From contig DAOUSV010000122.1 in assembly GCA_030627065.1 (NCBI GenBank), forward strand, positions 1 through 5,182: a stretch of 5,182 bases of DNA, given 5' to 3'. Positions 1-5,182 of the stretch are shown here, piece after piece. How positions within the stretch are numbered: the first letter of the stretch is position 1; each line of letters begins with the position of its first letter. The translations under genes and the position numbers were made by a program. The notes under the pieces are model-generated. The model did not search any database, had not been told where the DNA came from, and saw only the letters and a list, made by a program, of their open reading frames with translations. Source of the DNA: Piscirickettsiaceae bacterium (GTDB taxonomy: Bacteria > Pseudomonadota > Gammaproteobacteria > Nitrosococcales > Methylophagaceae).

Positions 1-978
1 CGTTTTGGCAAGAAAAATGATGATGTTGAGCTGACTAAAAGTAATATATTATTAATCGGCCCAACAGGTAGTGGTAAAACACTATTAGCTGAGACTTTAG
101 CTAGACAATTGAATGTACCTTTTACAATGGCTGATGCAACAACGTTGACTGAAGCAGGTTACGTTGGTGAAGATGTTGAAAATATCATCACTAAACTCTT
201 GCTCAAGTGTGATTATGACGTTGATAAAGCCGAAACAGGTATTGTTTACATCGATGAAATTGATAAGATTTCTCGTAAATCAGACAATCCATCAATTACT
301 CGTGATGTTTCAGGTGAAGGTGTTCAACAAGCCTTATTAAAGTTAATTGAAGGTACTGTTGCTTCAATTCCACCTCAAGGTGGTCGTAAACATCCACAAC
401 AAGAATTTTTACAAGTTGATACCAGTAAGATTCTCTTTATTTGTGGTGGTGCCTTTGCGGGTTTGGATAAGGTTATTAATAACCGATCACATAAAGGTGG
501 AATTGGTTTTTCTGCTGATGTTAAGCCTGTTGATAGTACAATATCGGTTAGTGATGTATTAAAAGTCGTAGAGCCTGAAGATCTAATTCAATATGGGCTA
601 ATTCCTGAGTTTGTTGGTCGCTTGCCAGTTGTAGCGACATTGAATGAGCTTGATGAAGAAGCATTAGTGCAGATTTTGACCGAGCCTAAAAACTCATTAG
701 TTAAGCAATATCACAAACTATTTGAACTAGAAGATGTAAATCTTGAGTTTAGACAAGATGCGTTACAGGCGATTGCTAAGAAAGCAATGGAACGTAAAAC
801 TGGCGCACGTGGTTTACGTTCGATTATCGAAAATGTACTGTTAGATACGATGTTTGATTTACCTTCTGTTGATGATGTGTCCAAAGTTGTTGTCGATGAA
901 AATGTGATTAATGGTGAAAACTCTCCGATTCTGATTTATGAAGAACAAGCCAAAGAGTTAGCGGCTAGCGATAAATAA
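1..978 (+). CDS. clpX: ClpX, ATP-dependent unfoldase subunit of ClpXP protease (5' truncated by window edge)
   Basis: ClpX is the AAA+ hexamer that recognises tagged substrates, unfolds them and threads them into the ClpP peptidase in the cytoplasm. The frame is open from base 1, and 325 residues plus the stop are visible. The ATG at 109 is internal, because Walker A lies upstream of it. Visible motifs, by residue in the fragment: Walker A GPTGSGKT 20-27, pore-1 loop GYVG 53-56, Walker B with D85/E86, pore-2 loop RKH 129-131, the ClpP-docking IGF tripeptide 168-170, arginine finger R207 and sensor-2 arginine R270 in GARGLRS. Adding about 99 gives the E. coli numbering, so the missing part is the N-terminal zinc-binding domain and the linker to the AAA+ module. 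All motifs needed for ATP hydrolysis and ClpP binding are intact. clpP would be expected just upstream, outside the window. Lon follows after 158 bases, the classical order. Identification is secure; the start cannot be seen. Confidence 0.98.
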   Translation, partial: RFGKKNDDVELTKSNILLIGPTGSGKTLLAETLARQLNVPFTMADATTLTEAGYVGEDVENIITKLLLKCDYDVDKAETGIVYIDEIDKISRKSDNPSITRDVSGEGVQQALLKLIEGTVASIPPQGGRKHPQQEFLQVDTSKILFICGGAFAGLDKVINNRSHKGGIGFSADVKPVDSTISVSDVLKVVEPEDLIQYGLIPEFVGRLPVVATLNELDEEALVQILTEPKNSLVKQYHKLFELEDVNLEFRQDALQAIAKKAMERKTGARGLRSIIENVLLDTMFDLPSVDDVSKVVVDENVINGENSPILIYEEQAKELAASDK

Positions 979-1015
979 GCAGCACCACTTCCCAAAACGT
1001 ACAATAAATACACTT

Positions 1016-1049
1016 ATTTAAGCACCTTATTTTGTTGAGGTGCTTGAAT
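1016..1049 (+). terminator. Stem-loop after clpX, probable weak terminator or attenuator
   Basis: The arms AAGCACCT (1020-1027) and AGGTGCTT (1038-1045) pair perfectly around a 10-base loop. The stem can be lengthened outward to 12 pairs (1016-1027 with 1038-1049), including one U-G pair. It begins 37 bases after the clpX stop. The U-tract is poor: the stem is followed by GTAGTG and then TTTT at 1057-1060. I infer a partial terminator or an mRNA 3'-end stabiliser for clpX rather than a full stop. The 3' arm also contains the proposed -35 box of the lon promoter. Confidence 0.55.
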
Positions 1050-1071
1050 TGTAGTGTTTTACTCCCCATAT
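1043..1071 (+). promoter_or_regulatory. Heat-shock (sigma-32 / RpoH) promoter of lon
   Basis: CTTGAA at 1043-1048 matches the sigma-32 -35 consensus, and CCCCATAT at 1064-1071 matches the -10 consensus, with 15 bases between the hexamer and the CCCC. As I recall, E. coli lon also has CCCCATATA in its heat-shock promoter, so position and sequence agree with known lon regulation. Transcription would start near 1077-1080, giving a leader of roughly 57-60 bases. Weak sigma-70-like boxes overlap (TTTACT 1058-1063 with TACAAA 1081-1086, 17-base spacing) and could supply basal expression, but each matches only four of six bases. Confidence 0.8.
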
Positions 1072-1090
1072 ATCTCACATTACAAATTAT

Positions 1091-1109
1091 TTTGCCGTAT
1101 TTTGGCAAG
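1091..1109 (+). other. Small hairpin in the lon mRNA leader
   Basis: TTGCC (1092-1096) pairs with GGCAA (1104-1108) around a 7-base loop, with a possible extra U-G pair at 1091/1109. It would lie in the 5' leader made from the sigma-32 promoter, some 14 bases before the ribosome binding site. It has no following U-tract, so it is not a terminator. A role in mRNA stability is possible but unproven, and a five-pair stem can arise by chance. Confidence 0.3.
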
Positions 1110-1136
1110 AGATAGACTCACTAGAGGCTGGATTAA

Positions 1137-3560
1137 ATGGAAAACCCAATAGAATCAACATCAATAGATAAACCTTTAGTCGCAGTTCCTGTTCTGCCAT
1201 TGAGAGATGTTGTGGTGTACCCATTTATGGTTATCCCTTTATTTGTGGGTCGTGAACGTTCTATTAGTGCTCTAGAGTTTGCAACAGATGAAAACAAACA
1301 AATCCTTTTAGTGGCTCAAAAAGATTCAAGTGAAGAACAGCCTAAGATCGATAATTTGTTTGAGACGGGAACCTTAGCAAATATTTTACAGTTACTAAAA
1401 TTGCCTGATGGCACAGTAAAAGTATTAGTAGAAGGTATTTCACGGGTTAAGATCTCATCATTTAATGATGACGAAGGCTATCTGAAGGCTGATGTTTCAG
1501 AGTTTGTCACTGAGCAACCTAGTGAGCGTGAAGCTGATGTATTAATGCGAACGTTGTTAGAACAGTTTGAGCAATACGTTAAATTAAATAAGAAAATCCC
1601 ACCTGAAGTTATCTCTTCTTTATCAAGCATTAATGATGCTGATCGTATGGCTGATACTATTTCAGCACATATGACATTGAAGCTTGAAGATAAGCAATTA
1701 TTATTAGAGATGGGTGATATAACTGCTCGAATCGAGAAGTTAATGGTGTTTCTTGAATCAGAAATCGATGTTCAACATATTGAAAAACGTATTCGCAGCC
1801 GCGTTAAAAAGCAAATGGAAAAAAGTCAGCGAGAATATTACCTAAATGAGCAAATGAAAGCTGTACAAAAGGAGCTAGGTGAAATAGATGAAGTATCTAA
1901 TGAAACCGATGAGCTTGAAGAGCGAATTGCTAAATCGGGTATGACTGCAGAAGCGAAAACAAAAGCAGAGTCTGAATTAAAAAAATTAAAAATGATGTCG
2001 CCTATGTCGGCGGAAGCAACAGTTGTAAGAAGTTACATTGAATGTTTGACCGATGTGCCATGGAAAAAACGCTCTCGTGTTCATCAAGACTTGGAACGTG
2101 CTGAAAAAATATTAAATGAAGATCACTATGGTTTGGAAAAAGTAAAAGAACGAATTATTGAATATTTAGCCGTACAACAACGCGTTAAAAAGTCGAAAGG
2201 ACCTATCATTTGCCTAGTAGGGCCGCCAGGTGTTGGTAAAACATCAGTGGCACAATCTATTGCGCGTGCGACAAATAGAAAATATACGCGAATGGCCTTA
2301 GGTGGCGTACGTGATGAAGCTGAAATTCGAGGTCATCGTCGTACCTATATTGGCTCAATGCCAGGTAGAGTGATACAAAACATTACAAAAACAGAAGTGC
2401 GCAATCCTCTGTTCTTGCTTGATGAAATTGATAAGATGGCACAAGATTTTAGAGGCGATCCAGCATCAGCTTTATTAGAAGTATTAGATCCTGAACAGAA
2501 TGCTAAATTTTCTGATCACTATATGGAAGTGGAATATGACTTATCGGATGTCATGTTTGTTTGTACTGCTAATAGTTTAAATATTCCTGATGCATTACGT
2601 GACAGAATGGAAATTATTCATCTTTCAGGTTATACCGAAGATGAAAAACTCAATATTGCAATGAAATACTTATTGCCGAAAGCGCTGAAAGACAATGGAC
2701 TGAAAGCGGGTGAAATTGAGATCCAATCTAATGCGGTATTAGAAGTTATTCGTCGCTATACACGTGAAGCCGGTGTGCGTAATTTACAACGTGATATTTC
2801 GAAGATTGCACGTAAGGTTGTTACTGAGATCTTACAAAAGAAATTAGTCGAAAAAGTAGTGGTATCGAAAGATAATCTTGAAGATTATCTTGGGGTTTAT
2901 ATTTACCAATATGGCCTTGCAGAAGATAGTGACCAAGTTGGTCAAGTAACAGGCTTAGCGTGGACAGAAGTGGGTGGTGAATTACTGACTATTGAAACCG
3001 CTGTGATGCCTGGTAAAGGTAAATCATCGTATACAGGTAAACTTGGCGATGTAATGCAAGAGTCTATTCAAGCTGCAACAACGGTTGTTCGTTCGCGCTC
3101 TAAGGACTGGGGAATTGCCGCTGATTTTATGCAAAAACATGATCTACATATTCATGTACCAGAAGGCGCAACACCAAAAGATGGTCCTAGTGCCGGTGTC
3201 GGAATGTGTACTGCTATTGTATCTGCAATTACAGGAATTCCTGTGAAGGCAAATGTTGCCATGACAGGGGAAATAACATTACGTGGTGAAGTGTTAGCCA
3301 TTGGTGGTCTAAAAGAGAAGTTACTTGCGGCGGCACGAGGCGGTATTGATACGGTACTTATTCCTCATGAGAATGTTAAAGACCTGAAAGATATCCCGGA
3401 TAATATTAAGCAGGACTTAACTATCATTCCTGTACGCTGGATCACTGAAGTTTTAGAAAATGCTTTACGTACCAAGCCTTTGCCGAAAGAAGCTGATGAA
3501 AAAGTGATAACAAGTGACAAAACAAGCTATCATGAAGTGAGTACTGAAAGCCGACATTAA
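1137..3560 (+). CDS. lon: Lon, ATP-dependent serine protease (La)
   Basis: Lon is the cytoplasmic homohexameric AAA+ protease that degrades misfolded and selected regulatory proteins. The 807 residues contain the complete bacterial LonA architecture: N-terminal substrate-binding domain (about 15-210), coiled-coil linker (about 210-310), AAA+ module, and C-terminal peptidase domain (about 600-785). Walker A GPPGVGKT is at 362-369, Walker B D429/E430, sensor-1 N479, arginine finger R490 and sensor-2 R548. The catalytic dyad is S685 (in PKDGPSAG) and K728 (in GGLKEK), which are E. coli S679 and K722 shifted by six. The start is supported by AGAGG at 1123-1127, nine bases upstream, and by an N-terminus only six residues longer than E. 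coli Lon. The C-terminus carries about 17 extra charged and polar residues beyond the E. coli end. A sigma-32 promoter precedes the gene. Downstream, dedD starts after 19 bases instead of the usual hupB. Confidence 0.99.
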   Translation: MENPIESTSIDKPLVAVPVLPLRDVVVYPFMVIPLFVGRERSISALEFATDENKQILLVAQKDSSEEQPKIDNLFETGTLANILQLLKLPDGTVKVLVEGISRVKISSFNDDEGYLKADVSEFVTEQPSEREADVLMRTLLEQFEQYVKLNKKIPPEVISSLSSINDADRMADTISAHMTLKLEDKQLLLEMGDITARIEKLMVFLESEIDVQHIEKRIRSRVKKQMEKSQREYYLNEQMKAVQKELGEIDEVSNETDELEERIAKSGMTAEAKTKAESELKKLKMMSPMSAEATVVRSYIECLTDVPWKKRSRVHQDLERAEKILNEDHYGLEKVKERIIEYLAVQQRVKKSKGPIICLVGPPGVGKTSVAQSIARATNRKYTRMALGGVRDEAEIRGHRRTYIGSMPGRVIQNITKTEVRNPLFLLDEIDKMAQDFRGDPASALLEVLDPEQNAKFSDHYMEVEYDLSDVMFVCTANSLNIPDALRDRMEIIHLSGYTEDEKLNIAMKYLLPKALKDNGLKAGEIEIQSNAVLEVIRRYTREAGVRNLQRDISKIARKVVTEILQKKLVEKVVVSKDNLEDYLGVYIYQYGLAEDSDQVGQVTGLAWTEVGGELLTIETAVMPGKGKSSYTGKLGDVMQESIQAATTVVRSRSKDWGIAADFMQKHDLHIHVPEGATPKDGPSAGVGMCTAIVSAITGIPVKANVAMTGEITLRGEVLAIGGLKEKLLAAARGGIDTVLIPHENVKDLKDIPDNIKQDLTIIPVRWITEVLENALRTKPLPKEADEKVITSDKTSYHEVSTESRH

Positions 3561-3579
3561 ATAATAAGGGTTCATAACA

Positions 3580-4092
3580 ATGACAGATATTATTAAACAG
3601 CGATTAATTGGTGCATTACTGTTGTTAATAGTCATTGTGGCAGTGGCTTCATTTCTAATTACAAAGGCCAGCTATGATAACGAAGAGCAAAGTGAAGTTG
3701 TTGAAGAGCCTGAGTTTATATCTTCGATTGAACCTTTAATTGTCGATATTATTGAGTCGGAACAAGAAATATTAGTTGATCCTCATCAGTTAGAAAAGCA
3801 AGAAAATAATGTTGAAGTAACTGACAAGGTAACAGATGCTTTGCCAACGCCAGACAGTAATCTTGCACAGTTATGGATTATTCAATTAGGTAGCTTCGGA
3901 GTCAAAGAAAATGCGCAGCTGTTAAATGAAAAGTTAAGGAAGCTTGGCTTTGATTCTAAAATAGAGCATCAAGGTACTAACTATCGAGTTCGCATTGGCC
4001 CAGAAGCAGATAAACAGCTGATAGATAACATAGCAGTTAAGATCTCAAAGCAGTTTAAAATAAAGCCTCAAATACTTTCATTTAAACCGTAA
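3580..4092 (+). CDS. dedD: DedD-like SPOR-domain cell division protein
   Basis: This is a 170-residue bitopic inner-membrane protein. A short cytoplasmic N-terminus (KQR at 6-8) leads into one hydrophobic segment (about 9-27). An acidic, low-complexity periplasmic linker follows (about 30-95), and then a SPOR domain (about 98-170) opening with LWIIQLGSFG and containing the YRVRIGP core. SPOR domains bind septal glycan strands stripped of stem peptides, and E. coli DedD helps drive septal peptidoglycan synthesis. The order dedD-cvpA-purF is the conserved gammaproteobacterial one, which decides the name over other SPOR proteins such as FtsN, DamX or RlpA. It is shorter than E. coli DedD (220 residues), mainly in the linker, and lacks the LPxLLDG-like motif usual at the end of the membrane segment. 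TAAGGG at 3565-3570 is a good ribosome binding site nine bases before the ATG. Just 19 bases separate it from lon, suggesting co-transcription. Confidence 0.85.
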   Translation: MTDIIKQRLIGALLLLIVIVAVASFLITKASYDNEEQSEVVEEPEFISSIEPLIVDIIESEQEILVDPHQLEKQENNVEVTDKVTDALPTPDSNLAQLWIIQLGSFGVKENAQLLNEKLRKLGFDSKIEHQGTNYRVRIGPEADKQLIDNIAVKISKQFKIKPQILSFKP

Positions 4093-4119
4093 AAATATCT
4101 GGGGTGAACTGTAGCATTC

Positions 4120-4128
4120 TGGTAAAAT
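4120..4128 (+). promoter_or_regulatory. Possible extended -10 promoter before cvpA
   Basis: The 74-base gap between dedD and cvpA contains TGGTAAAAT, an extended -10 element (TGn then TAAAAT, five of six bases of TATAAT). The hexamer 17 bases upstream (TGGGGT, 4100-4105) is a poor -35 box, which an extended -10 can tolerate. Transcription would begin near 4135, about 30 bases before cvpA. No PurR-like operator (ACGCAAACGTTTTCGT type) is seen in this gap. The region is AT-rich, so a chance match is quite possible. Confidence 0.3.
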
Positions 4129-4166
4129 CATTCCTTTAAAAATACAAGCGAGTAGTGTGTTAAATA

Positions 4167-4658
4167 ATGATTTGGGTTGATTATGTAATTATCGGCATTA
4201 TTGTATTCTCATCGAGTATTAGTATTGTTCGCGGTTTTATCAAAGAAGTTCTTTCTCTTGTTAGCTGGGCTTTGTCTTTTTGGGTAGCATTAACATTTTC
4301 TCCACACTTATCTACCTTATTAACTGACTATATTGCGAGTCCATCGCTACGGTTATTTGCTGCATTTTTTGCATTATTTATTGTGACCTTAATTATTGGT
4401 GCATTAATTAATCATCTGATTTCAACCCTGGTTGAAAAAACGGGCTTAACAGGTACTGACCGTGCATTAGGTGTCATTTTTGGATTATTGCGTGGTGCGG
4501 CAATTGTTATATTATTAGTACTTCTTGCTGGTGCAACGCCTATGCCAAGTGATGATTGGTGGCAAAATTCGGTATTGATTGAACATTTCGTAAAGCTAGC
4601 CATTTGGGCGCGCGACCTTTTACCTGCAGATCTTGCAGAATATATACATTTTAGTTAG
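4167..4658 (+). CDS. cvpA: CvpA, inner-membrane colicin V production protein
   Basis: CvpA is a small polytopic inner-membrane protein. It was first found as needed for colicin V production and has since been linked to envelope stress and bile resistance; its molecular activity is not settled. The 163 residues match E. coli CvpA (162) along their length, starting with MIWVDYVIIG. There are four hydrophobic stretches, at about 4-22, 28-46, 64-86 and 103-122. The conserved signature VEKTGLTGTDRALG (89-102) precedes the last of them. The short C-terminal tail contains the usual acidic and tryptophan-rich patch (SDDWW, 128-132). The start is fixed by homology and by an in-frame TAA at 4161-4163; the ribosome binding site is weak (GCGAG, 4148-4152). 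purF follows after 18 bases, the classical cvpA-purF pair, so the two are very probably co-transcribed. Confidence 0.96.
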   Translation: MIWVDYVIIGIIVFSSSISIVRGFIKEVLSLVSWALSFWVALTFSPHLSTLLTDYIASPSLRLFAAFFALFIVTLIIGALINHLISTLVEKTGLTGTDRALGVIFGLLRGAAIVILLVLLAGATPMPSDDWWQNSVLIEHFVKLAIWARDLLPADLAEYIHFS

Positions 4659-4676
4659 GGGCTAATAGGCAATATT

Positions 4677-5182
4677 ATGTGTGGGATTATTGGTATAGTT
4701 GGAAAGTCAGAAGTTAATCAGATGCTTTATGATGGTTTAACGGTTATTCAACATCGTGGTCAAGATGCCGCGGGTATTGTGACTTGTGATGAAAATGGCC
4801 AATTGTTTTTACGTAAAGATAATGGCTTGGTAAAGGATGTTTTTCATACTCGCCATATGTTGCGCTTAAAAGGCAATATGGGGATAGGGCATATTCGTTA
4901 CCCAACAGCAGGGTGTTCAACATCGGCAGAAGCACAACCTTTCTATGTTAACTCACCCTTTGGTATTTCGTTGGCGCACAACGGAAATCTTACCAATACC
5001 AAACAATTGAAAAAAGAACTATTTGAAAGCGATCGTCGCCACTTAAATACAGATTCTGACTCTGAAGTTTTACTTAATATCTTGGCGAATGAGTTACAAA
5101 AAACAAGTCGATTAAAGCCTGAGTTTGATGATGTTTTTGGAGCAGTGACACAATTGCATAAACGCTGCAAAGGTGCTTATGC
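4677..5182 (+). CDS. purF: PurF, amidophosphoribosyltransferase (3' truncated by window edge)
   Basis: PurF catalyses the first committed step of purine synthesis: glutamine plus PRPP gives 5-phosphoribosylamine, glutamate and pyrophosphate. The 168 complete codons cover most of the N-terminal glutaminase (Ntn-hydrolase, class II amidotransferase) domain. The protein begins MCGIIGIVG, so removal of Met exposes the catalytic Cys1. R73 (in HIRYPTAG), the oxyanion-hole pair N101-G102 (in AHNGN) and the TDSDSE segment are all present in mature numbering. Other blocks such as QHRGQDAAG and NMGIGH closely match the E. coli enzyme. The PRPP-binding transferase domain, roughly two thirds of a protein of about 505 residues, lies outside the window. 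AGG at 4667-4669 is seven bases before the ATG, and a stronger AGGGG (4657-4661) overlaps the cvpA stop but is rather distant. The frame stays open to the last base, so the gene is cut by the window rather than broken. Confidence 0.98.
   Translation, partial: MCGIIGIVGKSEVNQMLYDGLTVIQHRGQDAAGIVTCDENGQLFLRKDNGLVKDVFHTRHMLRLKGNMGIGHIRYPTAGCSTSAEAQPFYVNSPFGISLAHNGNLTNTKQLKKELFESDRRHLNTDSDSEVLLNILANELQKTSRLKPEFDDVFGAVTQLHKRCKGAY

Noticed and set aside
347..562. 71-residue + strand reading frame inside clpX
   Set aside because: It lies wholly within clpX in another frame and has no recognisable motif; clpX is unambiguous here.
109..978. ATG at 109 as the clpX start
   Set aside because: The same frame is open from base 1 and encodes the Walker A motif (58-81) before this ATG, so it is an internal methionine.
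1100..1110. Eleven-base match TTTTGGCAAGA also found at 3-13
   Set aside because: It is too short for a meaningful repeat in AT-rich DNA, and one copy is clpX coding sequence while the other is in the lon leader.
3561..3579. Scar or insertion remnant at the lon-dedD junction
   Set aside because: The 19 bases contain only a normal ribosome binding site and AT-rich spacer, with no inverted repeats or duplicated target to suggest a mobile element.
4412..4603. 63-residue - strand reading frame opposite cvpA
   Set aside because: It is an antisense shadow of a strongly conserved cvpA region, with no domain or ribosome binding site that would support it.
4624..4638. Inverted repeat CTGCA/TGCAG near the end of cvpA
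   Set aside because: The five-pair stem lies in conserved coding sequence and has no U-tract. It is probably chance and not a terminator.
4744..5170. Two - strand reading frames opposite purF
   Set aside because: The + strand encodes a near-perfect PurF glutaminase domain through the whole interval, so these are antisense shadows.

Overview
The window carries five genes, all on the + strand and all recognisable housekeeping genes of a gammaproteobacterium: the 3' part of clpX, a complete lon, a dedD-like SPOR-domain gene, cvpA, and the 5' part of purF. The proteins read as close relatives of the E. coli versions, with catalytic residues at equivalent positions. The DNA is clearly AT-rich, with A/T-favouring codons throughout. 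A low-G+C marine gammaproteobacterium (Alteromonadales/Vibrionales-like, for example the Colwellia, Psychromonas or Moritella type) is a reasonable guess, but the genus cannot be fixed from the sequence alone.

Layout: 1-978 is clpX, entering the window already in frame, about 99 residues after the start of the E. coli protein. 979-1136 is a 158-base regulatory gap holding a strong stem-loop, a near-consensus heat-shock (sigma-32) promoter whose -35 box lies in the 3' arm of that stem-loop, a second small leader hairpin and the lon ribosome binding site. 1137-3560 is lon. After only 19 bases comes dedD (3580-4092). A 74-base gap with a possible extended -10 promoter leads to cvpA (4167-4658), and 18 bases later purF starts (4677) and runs off the window end.

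Functionally, the left half is the ATP-dependent proteolysis locus (ClpX unfoldase and Lon protease, both protein quality-control factors). The right half is the dedD-cvpA-purF block, joining a septal peptidoglycan-binding protein, a membrane protein named for colicin V production and the first committed enzyme of purine synthesis. Each half is a classical conserved gene cluster. The join is less usual: in E. coli and many relatives lon is followed by hupB and ppiD, and dedD is preceded by accD and folC. No terminator is visible between lon and dedD, so heat-shock transcription of lon may run into dedD and beyond.

I found no mobile element, CRISPR array, RNA gene, toxin-antitoxin pair or evidence of a previously undescribed system. 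The points worth a second look are the lon/dedD junction and the compact terminator/promoter overlap before lon.
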